DNA of 26,936 bases, from assembly GCA_900770445.1 (NCBI GenBank), contig CAAGKO010000096.1, positions 1 to 26,936 of the forward strand, written 5' to 3'. Shown here piece after piece: positions 7,193 through 15,609 of this stretch (its first letter is position 1; every line of letters starts with the position of its first letter). The translations under genes were made by a program, and so were the position numbers. The stretch is from an uncultured Oribacterium sp. GTDB lineage: Bacteria; Bacillota; Clostridia; Lachnospirales; Lachnospiraceae. The notes below the pieces were generated by a model that saw only the letters and a program-made list of their open reading frames with translations, did not search any database and was not told the DNA's origin.

Positions 7193-8572
7193 CTATTTTT
7201 TAAATCGAGTAAGCTCGTCTCCGGAGATGTAATCGGCAGCGTCTGTCGGGAGGCCCTTCTTCCGAAGCAGATGGCCGCTCACGCGCTGTACGAAATTGAG
7301 GATGACCGCCCAGATCGGGACCGCGACGATCATGCCGACGAAGCCGAAGAGTCCGCCGAACAGGAGGATCGAGAACAGTACCCAGAAGCTGCTGAGACCG
7401 GTCGAGTCGCCGAGGATGCGCGGGCCGAGGATATTGCCGTCGAACTGCTGCAGGACCAGGACGAAGATGAGGAAGTATACACTCTGTATCGGGCTCGTCA
7501 GCAGAATCAGGATGAAGGATGGGATCGCACCGATGAACGGGCCGAAAAACGGAATCACGTTCGTTACGCCGACGATGACGGAAACGAGCATCGTGTACGG
7601 CATCTTCATAAAACTCAGGCAGAAGAAGCAGAGCCAGCCGATGATGAGGGAGTCGATGATCTTGCCGACGATGAATCCGCCGAAGACCCGGTTAATGTAG
7701 GCGAACTCCTGCACCACAAGCTCTGCCCACTTCTTCGGAAGCAGCGCGAAGGTCAGCTTCCTGGATTCTCCCAGCATGGACTCCTTGATGTTCAGAAGAT
7801 AGATCATCACGATGAGTCCGATGAAGATGTTCTTAAACCAGTTGACCACCGACCAGATACCGATACCGAGCGACGCCACGATGCTCTGCATGTTCGGCAT
7901 CAGATGATTCTGCAGGAAATTCATGATGTACTCATACGCGATGTTGTAGTACTGCTGCACGGCTTCCCGTACCTCCGGATAGTCCTGAAGGTAGTTCATG
8001 ATGTTCCGGTAGGTCTGCGACAGATCCTGCGGCAGCGTCGCGATCAGATTCGCGATGGAGCTGTAGAGCTGCGGGATGATCATCGACACGAGGCCGACCG
8101 CCAGTACCAGTACGGTCAGAAGCGCCACCAGGGTGCCTGCCGCACGTGCGATCATGCGAGGTGCAGCACTCGTGGCCGGCTTCGACGCCGTTTCTCTGCC
8201 TGGCGCAGCTGCAGTATCCGAAGCTGCCGCTGTGGGTGTTGATCCGGCTTTCTCCGGATCCGCCGATTCGCTCGTGTCCGTCGATGCTTCTGCTGACGAC
8301 GAAGCCGAAGCGGCCTTCGGCGCCGGAGCTGCAGCTTTTCGTCCCCCCAGCAGATTGTAGACGAAGTGATAGACATGATTATAGATCGGGGCGGTGATAT
8401 ATGCGATCACCGCACCATAAATGATCGGTGCCAGGATCGACACCAGCGTGCCGCCAAACGCACGGATCTTTCCGAAATTTATCAGAATCGTCGCCACGAG
8501 TACGCTCGCCGCGATCACCAGAAAGGCGGTGATGCCCCAACGAATCTGCTGCTCCCACTGTTCTCTCTTCAA
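7193..8572 (-). CDS. AI-2E family (UPF0118) membrane permease
   Basis: A 459-residue polytopic membrane protein of the AI-2E/PerM family, whose members export small molecules or exchange ions; substrate here is unknown. The family motif NVIPFFGPFIGAIPS lies in the C-terminal half, followed by QQFDGNILGPRILGDSTGLSS. Membrane helices flank a long soluble segment rich in Tyr and Gln. Between the second and third helices there is a low-complexity Ala/Ser/Thr stretch of about 60 residues, unusual for the family. The ORF opens further upstream at an ATG (8623) without a ribosome site. I chose the TTG at 8572 because GAGGAG lies nine bases before it and the first helix follows shortly after. Confidence 0.85.
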   Translation of the reverse strand: MKREQWEQQIRWGITAFLVIAASVLVATILINFGKIRAFGGTLVSILAPIIYGAVIAYITAPIYNHVYHFVYNLLGGRKAAAPAPKAASASSSAEASTDTSESADPEKAGSTPTAAASDTAAAPGRETASKPATSAAPRMIARAAGTLVALLTVLVLAVGLVSMIIPQLYSSIANLIATLPQDLSQTYRNIMNYLQDYPEVREAVQQYYNIAYEYIMNFLQNHLMPNMQSIVASLGIGIWSVVNWFKNIFIGLIVMIYLLNIKESMLGESRKLTFALLPKKWAELVVQEFAYINRVFGGFIVGKIIDSLIIGWLCFFCLSFMKMPYTMLVSVIVGVTNVIPFFGPFIGAIPSFILILLTSPIQSVYFLIFVLVLQQFDGNILGPRILGDSTGLSSFWVLFSILLFGGLFGFVGMIVAVPIWAVILNFVQRVSGHLLRKKGLPTDAADYISGDELTRFKK

Positions 8573-8682
8573 CGGACTGCACTCCTCATATAGACTAAGA
8601 CAAATGAAATCAATACTACACATCTATGATACACAAAAGGCTATGTAAATGCGATGGTTTCACAGAAATTTCACGGGAGGAG

Positions 8683-8718
8683 AAATATCCATGCGCGCAG
8701 AAACGCGCATGGATATTT
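8683..8718. repeat. Perfect 15-bp inverted repeat
   Basis: AAATATCCATGCGCG and its exact complement flank a 6-base loop. The hairpin lies 2 bases beyond the U tract of the 6S-like RNA terminator, and ATTTCTCC follows on the - strand. It may be a backup terminator or an element in the leader of the AI-2E family gene. Confidence 0.6.
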
Positions 8719-8720
8719 AC

Positions 8721-8750
8721 AAAAAAACCGACAGGCATGTTGCCTGTCGG
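8721..8750 (-). terminator. Terminator of the 6S-like RNA
   Basis: A perfect 9-bp stem CCGACAGGC/GCCTGTCGG (8728-8736 with 8742-8750) with a 5-base loop is followed on the - strand by seven U residues (8727-8721). Confidence 0.9.
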
Positions 8751-8960
8751 TCCAAATCATAAGATTTTCGGAGTAACACCAGAACGCCGTACTACACGCT
8801 TGACTCCTAGCTCTCTTGCTATGTGGGAAACCTCACGTATGCCACTATAGTCCTCGGCCCGAAGGGAGGCGTTATATTATGCATACAGATATCGGAGCCC
8901 CGTAGGTCGTATTTGTAGGTTTAATATGTGCAGCCTCGTACGTCCCAGCTCTTTACTTCT
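8721..8960 (-). ncRNA. ssrS: Structured RNA, probable 6S RNA
   Basis: An independent transcription unit with no coding potential: promoter at 8967-8995, then about 200 nt of structured sequence and a strong terminator at 8721-8750. The 5' and 3' regions pair in an interrupted rod (AGUAA 8957-8953 with UUACU 8776-8772; CGUAC 8942-8938 with GUACG 8792-8788). Further in, GUAUGC (8886-8881) pairs with GCAUAC (8842-8837) below a UUCG-capped apical stem. A small UAGC/GCUA hairpin lies on the 3' side of the middle. Length, closing stem, open centre and apical stem fit 6S RNA, which binds the sigma-A RNA polymerase. SRP, tmRNA and RNase P signatures are absent. The 6S identity is inference. Confidence 0.6.
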
Positions 8961-8966
8961 ATCGGC

Positions 8967-8995
8967 ATTATAGCAAAGCGAAAAACTTCAATCAA
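8967..8995 (-). promoter_or_regulatory. Promoter of the 6S-like RNA
   Basis: TTGATT (8995-8990), a 17-bp spacer and a consensus TATAAT (8972-8967) on the - strand. It lies at the very end of the thiamine pyrophosphokinase gene, which shows that the RNA is transcribed on its own. Confidence 0.8.
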
Positions 8996-9003
8996 GTATG
9001 GAT

Positions 9004-9759
9004 TTACTTCCAGTCGTAAATCAGCAGCAAGGTGCCGTCTTTCACGGAGATCTCTGCTGCCGTGCCGACGAATTCGTTGCTGAGTCCGGTCGGCATCGTG
9101 TTACTGAGGGTCACGTCCGTGACGATGTACTTGAAACCACGCTCGGTGACACCGTGGCACTCGTCGCTCAGCGAGAGCGCCGAGAAGTACCCCTGCATCT
9201 CCTTCGGGAAGCATACGCTTTCGTTTCGGATCGCGCGCACGAGCTGACGCTCACCATAGAGATAGCCATGCATCCCCTGCTGCGCGAGGAAGCCGAGCAC
9301 CTGCAGATTCGCGATCGAGTGATCGATCCGCTTCCCTGTGCCGCCGATGAGATGGAAGGAACGGAAGCCCCGCTCCATGCCGATCCGCACGCAGGCCAGC
9401 ATGTCCGGATCGTTTTTGATCGGATCGATGACCCGCGTCTCGACGCCGTCCAGCTCGATGCGCTTTAGATGGTGGATGTACTCCGCCTTCTCCGCATCTT
9501 CGAAAATATCGAGATCCTTCACCGGCCCGGTGACACCCTTCACGCCCTCGACCTCCATCGAGTCGAAATCGCCCACCACGAGGTCCGGGGCAATGCCTAC
9601 CGCCTTCAGATTCTCATACCCCGCATCAGCTGCGATCACGTAATCCTCTGCTGCCGGCTGAAACGGCATCCCGAAGAAGTCGCCGGCCCCCACGATGATG
9701 CAGCGACCCCGCTTCTCATCATCGTCTACGCTTTCATCCCAAAATAATTTCCTACACAT
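9004..9759 (-). CDS. thiN: Thiamine pyrophosphokinase
   Basis: Transfers pyrophosphate from ATP to thiamine to give thiamine diphosphate. 251 residues, somewhat longer than the usual 210-220 because of an N-terminal extension. Visible motifs are AADAGYENL (near 44), PDLVVGDFDS (58-67), KNDPDMLA (near 115), which carries the metal-binding acidic residues, and the signature GGTGKRIDHSIAN (139-151). A GTG at 9771 overlaps the tadA stop, but the ATG at 9759 is preceded by GAGG six bases away and is preferred. It follows tadA with almost no gap, so the two are probably cotranscribed. The 6S-like RNA promoter begins at its stop codon. Confidence 0.92.
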   Translation of the reverse strand: MCRKLFWDESVDDDEKRGRCIIVGAGDFFGMPFQPAAEDYVIAADAGYENLKAVGIAPDLVVGDFDSMEVEGVKGVTGPVKDLDIFEDAEKAEYIHHLKRIELDGVETRVIDPIKNDPDMLACVRIGMERGFRSFHLIGGTGKRIDHSIANLQVLGFLAQQGMHGYLYGERQLVRAIRNESVCFPKEMQGYFSALSLSDECHGVTERGFKYIVTDVTLSNTMPTGLSNEFVGTAAEISVKDGTLLLIYDWK

Positions 9760-9767
9760 GAGCTGCC

Positions 9768-10334
<567 letters not shown>

Positions 10335-10482
10335 CCTGTCTGCTCATCCTTCCATATACCTGTTCGACCGACACTCACTATGGATCTTCATATCCGCCTC
10401 GTGCTCATCTTTGGCAATCCGACGTCCTGCATATCCATCGCCTGAATCACCTGGCGATCATCCTGTCCACGTCGTGCCCGTC

Positions 10483-11262
10483 TCACGCCTTCTGCCGGTC
10501 CCTCTTGATCAGAATCCGAATCGCCTCGATCGCCGTGCGGATCGCCTTATCGGTGTCATGCTCGATCTCGTTACTGAGTCCCTTCTTCGCGCGCTCCTGG
10601 TTCGACATGATGAAGAGCACCGCACCTGCACGCACGTGCAGATAGGAAGCCACGGTAAAGAGTGCCGCTGACTCCATCTCGGACGCCTTGCAGCCGAGCT
10701 TCAGCCAGGCCTGCCACTTATTGAGGAGCTCATAGCTCACCGGCAGGTCCTCCGGCTTATGCTGCCCGTAAAAGGCATCCTTACACTCGACCACGCCCAC
10801 ATGATGACGCAGTCCGAGATTTCCGGCTGCCTGGTACAGCGCCATCTCGACCTCGAAATCGGATACCGCCGGCCACTCGATCGGTGCATACTCCTTCGAG
10901 GTGCCCTCCATACGGACCGCGCCACTCGCGATCACGACATCGCCGGACTGCACATCGAGGTCCATACCGCCCGCCGTACCGACACGGATGAAGGTGTCCG
11001 CCCCGCACATATGCAGCTCCTCGACCGCAATCGACGCCGACGGCCCACCGATACCGGTGGAGGTCACGGAAACCGGAACGCCATCCAGCGTACCCGTATA
11101 TGTCACATACTCCCGATGATCCGCTATAAACACCGGATCATCGAAATACTTCGCGATCTTCTCACAGCGCTTCGGGTCGCCCGGCAGGATCACGTACCGT
11201 CCGACCTGTCCCGGCGCCACACCGATGTGATACATCGTCTTATCTTCTGAATAATTGATCAT
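10483..11262 (-). CDS. udp: Uridine phosphorylase
   Basis: A 259-residue nucleoside phosphorylase of the NP-I family that cleaves uridine (and possibly deoxyuridine) with phosphate to uracil and ribose 1-phosphate. Features are GDPKRCEKIAKYFD for phosphate binding, STGIGGPSASIAVEEL, RVGTAGG, and ASEMESAALF, which holds the ribose-binding Met-Glu pair. KDAFYGQHKPEDLP and the RMEGTSKEYAPIEWPA loop point to uridine phosphorylase rather than DeoD. The start has GAGGA about ten bases upstream. It follows deoD, but a terminator (11350-11382) lies between them and I see no clear promoter in the remaining gap, so expression may depend on read-through. Confidence 0.92.
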   Translation of the reverse strand: MINYSEDKTMYHIGVAPGQVGRYVILPGDPKRCEKIAKYFDDPVFIADHREYVTYTGTLDGVPVSVTSTGIGGPSASIAVEELHMCGADTFIRVGTAGGMDLDVQSGDVVIASGAVRMEGTSKEYAPIEWPAVSDFEVEMALYQAAGNLGLRHHVGVVECKDAFYGQHKPEDLPVSYELLNKWQAWLKLGCKASEMESAALFTVASYLHVRAGAVLFIMSNQERAKKGLSNEIEHDTDKAIRTAIEAIRILIKRDRQKA

Positions 11263-11349
11263 ATTTCTATCCTCTACGATCCCTGGCCAATGCTGATCGC
11301 TCTACGCCGGACCCACCCGCCTGGGATCCTTCACCACAGATTCCTGTGT

Positions 11350-11382
11350 AAAAACCGATTTCCGGGCATGCACCCGGAAATC
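11350..11382 (-). terminator. Terminator after deoD
   Basis: A perfect 10-bp stem GATTTCCGGG/CCCGGAAATC (11357-11366 with 11373-11382) with a 6-base loop is followed by GGTTTTT on the - strand, just past the deoD stop. Confidence 0.85.
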
Positions 11383-11406
11383 TTCCCATCACGATTCTGA
11401 TGATGC

Positions 11407-12108
11407 TCAGGCAAGCTCCAGTGCCACACGCATCATCTGGTCGAAGCCGACCTGTCGCTCATCCGGGCTCAGGGATTCGCCGCGAAGCAGCTGATCGGAA
11501 ACGGTCAGCAGGCAGAGTGCATGCTTATGTGCATACGCTGCGTTCATATAGAGCGCGGCGGCCTCCATCTCGACGGCCATGATGCCCATACGTGCCCAGC
11601 GCTGATTCACATCCGGACGGGCATCGTAAAAGATATCCGAAGAGAGGATGTTCCCGACCTTGACATTGACCCCGAGCTTCTCTGCCGCTTCCACTGCCTT
11701 CTTGAGGAGGCCGTAATCTGCGATCGCAGAGAAGGTGCCCGGAACCTCGAACTGCTTTCCATAGTTCGAATCCGTGCAGGCGCCCATGCCGATGATGACA
11801 TCCTTCAGATTGACCTCCGGCTGGATGGCACCGGCGGAACCGATACGGATGATGTTATCGACGTCATAGGTATGGAACAGCTCGTAGGAATAGATACCGA
11901 TGGACGGCATACCCATGCCGCTGCCCATCACCGTGATCTTCTTACCCTTGTAAGTTCCGGTGAAGCCCAGCATGTTTCGAACGGTGTTGAAGCAGACCGG
12001 ATTCTCGAGATAGGTTTCAGCGATAAACTTCGCGCGGAGCGGATCGCCCGGCATCAGAACGGTTTTCGCGATATCGCCAAGTGCTGCTTTGTTGTGAGGT
12101 GTAGACAT
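11407..12108 (-). CDS. deoD: Purine-nucleoside phosphorylase, DeoD type
   Basis: Hexameric-type purine nucleoside phosphorylase: purine (deoxy)nucleoside plus phosphate to base plus (deoxy)ribose 1-phosphate. 233 residues, as in other DeoD proteins. Motifs are MPGDPLRAKFIAETYLE, GSGMGMPS, RIGSAGA, AVEMEAAALY (ribose binding) and TVSDQLLRGE, which contains the catalytic Asp. The frame continues 39 bases upstream to another ATG, but that stretch is part of a 46-bp tandem repeat, and AAGGAG lies seven bases before MSTPHNKAALGD, so the start is 12108. It follows cdd and precedes udp in a nucleoside salvage group. Confidence 0.95.
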   Translation of the reverse strand: MSTPHNKAALGDIAKTVLMPGDPLRAKFIAETYLENPVCFNTVRNMLGFTGTYKGKKITVMGSGMGMPSIGIYSYELFHTYDVDNIIRIGSAGAIQPEVNLKDVIIGMGACTDSNYGKQFEVPGTFSAIADYGLLKKAVEAAEKLGVNVKVGNILSSDIFYDARPDVNQRWARMGIMAVEMEAAALYMNAAYAHKHALCLLTVSDQLLRGESLSPDERQVGFDQMMRVALELA

Positions 12109-12118
12109 AGTGTTCTCC

Positions 12119-12256
12119 TTTCGATTATGTTTAAAGTATTCACTCATCCGATTTTCAGATCCGATTTCGATGATGTTTGAAATATCAGTTTATCCGATTT
12201 TCAGATCCGATTTCGATAATGTTTAAAATGCTAGTTTACCAGGTTTTCAGGTCCGA
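12119..12256. repeat. Three tandem copies of a 46-bp unit
   Basis: Units 12119-12164, 12165-12210 and 12211-12256 are each exactly 46 bp and all begin TTTCGAT and end TCCGA. The first two differ at only a few positions; the third is more diverged. The third unit contains the last eight codons and stop of cdd, so the cdd-deoD spacer consists of two extra copies of the cdd 3' end. The deoD ribosome site begins at the edge of the first unit. Confidence 0.9.
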
Positions 12257-12659
12257 AGCTCTCCGGAAGCAGCTGCTCGAGCGTGTAGCTTCGGTAGTCC
12301 TCCGTCGACTTCGCAAGGATGATCTCGAAGCTCTTCGGATCACAGAACTCACGCAGTGCCTGGCGGCAGATGCCACACGGAGCGCAGAACTGAAGCTCAC
12401 CCTCCTCCGGGCCTCCGGTGATCACGATGCGGTCAAACTCCTTCACGCCCTCGCTGACGGCATGAAAGAGCGCCGTACGCTCGGCACAGTTCGATACGCC
12501 ATAGCTCGCGTTCTCGATGTTGCAGCCGCCGTATACCTTTCCGTTTTTTGCGAGGAGTGCAACACCCACATGGAAATGGGAGTACGGAACATAGCTGTAG
12601 TTCCGCATATCCAACGCCTTCTCGATCAGGCTTTTCAAATCTGTATTTTCTATATTCAT
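12231..12659 (-). CDS. cdd: Cytidine deaminase
   Basis: Homotetrameric-type cytidine deaminase that converts cytidine and deoxycytidine to uridine and deoxyuridine, which Udp can then cleave. 142 residues. The zinc site is NCAERTALF (Cys58, catalytic Glu60) and PCGICRQALREF (Cys95, Cys98); GGCNIENASYG provides substrate binding. AAAGGA lies before the ATG. It is the first gene of the salvage group, with an extended -10 promoter at 12715-12723. Its last eight codons fall inside the 46-bp tandem repeat. Confidence 0.96.
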   Translation of the reverse strand: MNIENTDLKSLIEKALDMRNYSYVPYSHFHVGVALLAKNGKVYGGCNIENASYGVSNCAERTALFHAVSEGVKEFDRIVITGGPEEGELQFCAPCGICRQALREFCDPKSFEIILAKSTEDYRSYTLEQLLPESFGPENLVN

Positions 12660-12714
12660 GTACTATCCTTTCAAAATCCGCAGGTTATGAAATCATGGCC
12701 TGCTTTGTTGCTTC

Positions 12715-12723
12715 ATTATACCA
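12715..12723 (-). promoter_or_regulatory. Extended -10 promoter of cdd
   Basis: The - strand reads TGGTATAAT, a perfect TGn extended -10 element, about 56 bases before the cdd start. No good -35 is seen, as is common for this promoter class. Confidence 0.55.
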
Positions 12724-12856
12724 TATTCTTCCCATATATCCGATAGACAGGAAAAAACATCTGTCCTGATCTCTGTTTTTCCTGATCAGATCCTGGACGA
12801 TTTACTGGACGATTTCGGGTAATTTATTAGCTATTGTGCGTAACTTTTCAGAGCAT

Positions 12857-12909
12857 AAAAAACACCTCGAAAGCACGCAATTCCGTGGGGAAAGACGTAT
12901 TTTCGAGGT
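12857..12909 (-). terminator. Terminator of tRNA-Leu(TAG)
   Basis: ACCTCGAAA and TTTCGAGGT (9 bp) enclose about 28 bases that can pair further, followed by six U residues on the - strand (12862-12857). Confidence 0.75.
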
Positions 12910-12920
12910 ATTCTTAAAAC

Positions 12921-13001
12921 TGCGGCTCACGGGACTTGAACCCGCACATCAGAGATACAGGAACCTAAATCCTGCGCGTCTGCCAATTCCGCCAAAGCCG
13001 C
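12921..13001 (-). tRNA. tRNA-Leu(TAG)
   Basis: An 81-nt class II tRNA with acceptor GCGGCTT/GAGCCGC, a T loop TTCAAGT, and an anticodon stem CAGGA/TCCTG around the loop TTTAGGT, giving anticodon TAG (codon CUA and others of the CUN box). CCA is not encoded. It is a single-gene unit with its own promoter (13019-13047) and terminator. Confidence 0.97.
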
Positions 13002-13018
13002 AAATATGCACTTACTGC

Positions 13019-13047
13019 ATTATAGAGTATCGATGAATGAAATGCAA
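13019..13047 (-). promoter_or_regulatory. Promoter of tRNA-Leu(TAG)
   Basis: TTGCAT (13047-13042), a 17-bp spacer and TATAAT (13024-13019) on the - strand, ending 18 bases before the tRNA 5' end. Confidence 0.8.
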
Positions 13048-13178
13048 GAAGGGCTGGCCGTTATAGAAAGCACCGGCGTGGCACAGTACAGTTCATACTT
13101 ATCTCCATCTGGGCTTGACCCGGGCGCAGCCATCGAAAATGTAATTCTCCGTGCCGCACCTGCGTCATAAGCATATGA

Positions 13179-14564
13179 TCAGCTATTTCTTCTTTCCAGA
13201 TTTTCCTTCGCCATTCTATTTAATTCCGGCAGGATGACACAGAGCATGGTAATGAAGCAGAGGCTTCCGCCGAGGAGGTTCGAGACAGGTTCTGCAAGGA
13301 AAACGCCGTCGGTGCCCATATGAAACGCATAGGGCATCAGGTAGGTTAGCGGCACAACGATGAATACCTTTCGCAGTAGCGAGAAGAAAATGGCCTCTTT
13401 CTTTTTATTCAATGATTTGAATACCGTCTGTCCCATGTACTGCAGGTCCATAAAGATGAAGGCAGAAAAATACTGCTTCAACGCCGGAATGGCATCCTGT
13501 ATCAGCTCCGCGTCTGTACTGAACACAGAAATCAGGGTTCCCGGTATCCGAATGATGAGACTCCACATCACCGCCGTGTATGCCAGAACCATCACGCCCA
13601 TGACCACGCCGGCTTTCTTTACCCGTCCCGGACGTCTCGCACCGTAATTATAGCTTAGAATCGGCGACGATCCTTCCGTGATCGCATGGATCGGCGTCTC
13701 CACCAGCTGCCGGACACTGGATAAGATCGTCATGACAGAGATATAGATATCACCGCCCGTGACTGAAAGCACATTGTTACAACAGATGGTCACGAGACTG
13801 TTCGTCAGCTGCATGATAAAGCCGGCGGTTCCCAGGCTGACGATGTCTCTGGCATAGACCATACACTTTTTCCACTCTTCATTCCGAAGAATGCGAAGCT
13901 TTAATTCCGCCTTTCGGATCAGGAAATACAATACACATACGGCCGAAAGACATTGTGAAATGACGGTCGCGATGGCCGCCCCTTGAACACCGAACCCGAA
14001 CGTAAAGATGAACAGCGGATCAAGCATCAGATTCGTAAGCGCACCAATGGCGACAGAAAGCATGCCCATCAGCGCATAGCCCTGTGCATTGATGAACGGA
14101 TTCATCCCCACCGAAATCATCGAAGGCAGGGTGCCGATCAGGTAGATCATCAGGTACGGATACGCGTATCGCATGGCATTCTGAGAAGCACCGAATACGC
14201 TCAGAAGCGGCTTCGCAAAAAGCCCTCCAAGAAGCATCAAAATAAGTCCACTGAAGCACAACATGGCAAATGAAGTACTCATGATATTTGTGGCTTTCCT
14301 CTGGTCCTGCTTTCCTCTCTCGATAGCAAAAAGCGGCGCACCACCACTTCCGAACAGATTGGAAAATGCCGTGATGATAACGATCAGCGGGAAGCACAGG
14401 CCGACACCGCCGAGCGCTGCCGTTCCCTCCCCGGGAATACGCGCAATGTAGATGCGGTCTACGACATTGTACAGCAAGTTTAAAATCTGGGCGACGAGCA
14501 TCGGAAGTGCGGCCCCGAGAATATTTACCGTTACGGTTCCATTTTCAAAATCAATACGTTTCAT
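13179..14564 (-). CDS. MATE family multidrug/cation antiporter
   Basis: A 461-residue membrane protein with about twelve helices in two related halves, typical of MATE exporters that expel drugs or metabolites in exchange for Na+ or H+. Family marks are the N-terminal ALPMLVAQILNLLYNVVDRIYIAR, GLCFPLIVIITAFSNLFGSGG and the second-half EGSSPILSYNYGARR. GGAGAG lies before the ATG. It is divergent from a LysR gene with a 136-bp AT-rich region between them, the common layout of an exporter under control of its own regulator. The substrate cannot be read from sequence. Confidence 0.94.
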   Translation of the reverse strand: MKRIDFENGTVTVNILGAALPMLVAQILNLLYNVVDRIYIARIPGEGTAALGGVGLCFPLIVIITAFSNLFGSGGAPLFAIERGKQDQRKATNIMSTSFAMLCFSGLILMLLGGLFAKPLLSVFGASQNAMRYAYPYLMIYLIGTLPSMISVGMNPFINAQGYALMGMLSVAIGALTNLMLDPLFIFTFGFGVQGAAIATVISQCLSAVCVLYFLIRKAELKLRILRNEEWKKCMVYARDIVSLGTAGFIMQLTNSLVTICCNNVLSVTGGDIYISVMTILSSVRQLVETPIHAITEGSSPILSYNYGARRPGRVKKAGVVMGVMVLAYTAVMWSLIIRIPGTLISVFSTDAELIQDAIPALKQYFSAFIFMDLQYMGQTVFKSLNKKKEAIFFSLLRKVFIVVPLTYLMPYAFHMGTDGVFLAEPVSNLLGGSLCFITMLCVILPELNRMAKENLERRNS

Positions 14565-14597
14565 CCAAGGTCTCTCCGCTTTTCATTTTTGTTTTCA

Positions 14598-14625
14598 AGT
14601 ATAGCAAGCATTAAACCATATTCAA
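14598..14625 (-). promoter_or_regulatory. MATE gene promoter
   Basis: TTGAAT (14625-14620), a 16-bp spacer and TATACT (14603-14598) on the - strand. The region just to the right, up to the LysR start, is AT-rich with dyads such as ATAAT...ATTAT and would hold the LysR sites. Confidence 0.55.
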
Positions 14626-14700
14626 ATTATTGATTTTGTATTATAATAGAATAATTATTGTATGTGCATTCATCAAAAATACGTATATGAGAGGACATAA

Positions 14701-15549
14701 ATGGAAATTAAACAGCTGGAGTATTTTCGGGCGATTGTAGAAGCCGGAAGCATCAGTGGTGCGGCCCGGGCGCTGCACATGACGCAGCCACCATTAAGCT
14801 ATCAGATCAAGATGCTGGAGGAAGAACTGCAGGTATCTTTATTCTTGCGTGGGACAAAGAAGATCACACTGACAGAAGCAGGGAAGACGCTTTATGAACA
14901 GGCCGGAAAAATATTGACACTTACCGATTTAACGAAGAGTGAAGTTATAAAATCGAGTCAGGCAGCGACCTTACATATCGGAATGACGCCATCTACCGTT
15001 CCGATGATGTCCGACTATTTACTACAGTTTTCACAGCTCTATCCACAGATTCGTTTTGATGTACACGAAGGTTCCACATTCACCTTGAAAGATCATCTGG
15101 AAAACCAGCAGATCGATGTAACCACACTGCGGACGCCGATCGCATTAAATGGCTGTGAGACCCGATTGCTTGCAAAAGAAGAACTGATGGCGATGGCCAG
15201 TCCGAATTATCCATCACTCCAGAAAAAGGATTCCGTATGTGTTCAGGAACTCATGGAGCAGCCCCTGATTCTTTCACATCGCTACTACAAATACATGTTA
15301 ACCGTATTTGAAAAAGCAGGCGTAGCGCAGGACTTCTACTGCTCCTGTGAAGATGCACGAACAGCGCTGATTCTGGCTGAAAAAGGGCTCGGAATCGCCA
15401 TTCTTCCGGCAAGTATGCAGGAATTCTCCAAAAATCTGAAAGCTTATCGAATCGAAGACGTCGATCTCTCAACGGAGATTCTGCTGGCGTGGAGAAAAGG
15501 TCGGATACCAGTGGAAGTCCAGGCATTTCTGGAGATGCTCGAGCAGTAA
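14701..15549 (+). CDS. LysR-family transcriptional regulator
   Basis: A 282-residue LysR regulator. The N-terminal winged helix-turn-helix is at about 1-60 (LEYFRAIVEAGSISGAARAL, then MTQPPLSYQIKMLEEELQV, LFLR and LTEAG). A linker helix follows, then a periplasmic-binding-like effector domain at about 90-280 (LHIGMTPSTVPMMSDYLLQF and a late GLGIAILP). AGAGGA lies before the ATG. It probably controls the divergent MATE gene and itself, with an unknown small-molecule inducer. It converges on the lipoprotein gene, sharing the hairpin at 15560-15598. Confidence 0.95.
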   Translation: MEIKQLEYFRAIVEAGSISGAARALHMTQPPLSYQIKMLEEELQVSLFLRGTKKITLTEAGKTLYEQAGKILTLTDLTKSEVIKSSQAATLHIGMTPSTVPMMSDYLLQFSQLYPQIRFDVHEGSTFTLKDHLENQQIDVTTLRTPIALNGCETRLLAKEELMAMASPNYPSLQKKDSVCVQELMEQPLILSHRYYKYMLTVFEKAGVAQDFYCSCEDARTALILAEKGLGIAILPASMQEFSKNLKAYRIEDVDLSTEILLAWRKGRIPVEVQAFLEMLEQ

Positions 15550-15598
15550 AAAACAAAAATCGACAGACGGATTCCTTACATCAGAATCCATCTGTCGA
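15548..15598 (-). terminator. Terminator between convergent genes
   Basis: A stem of 8 + 6 bp with one mismatch (15560-15574 with 15584-15598) is followed on the - strand by TTTTTGTTTTTT. It ends the lipoprotein operon 12 bases past its stop and probably also stops LysR transcripts. Confidence 0.85.
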
Positions 15599-15609
15599 CT
15601 TCTAATACC

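Noticed and set aside
7271..8242. + strand open frame opposite the AI-2E family gene
   Set aside because: Rich in Asp, Glu, Arg and His like other antisense shadows; the - strand frame has clear membrane helices and family motifs.
12773..12815. Short direct repeats CTGGACGATTT and TCCTGATC downstream of tRNA-Leu(TAG)
   Set aside because: Two copies each in low-information sequence, with no structure or gene context to support a function.
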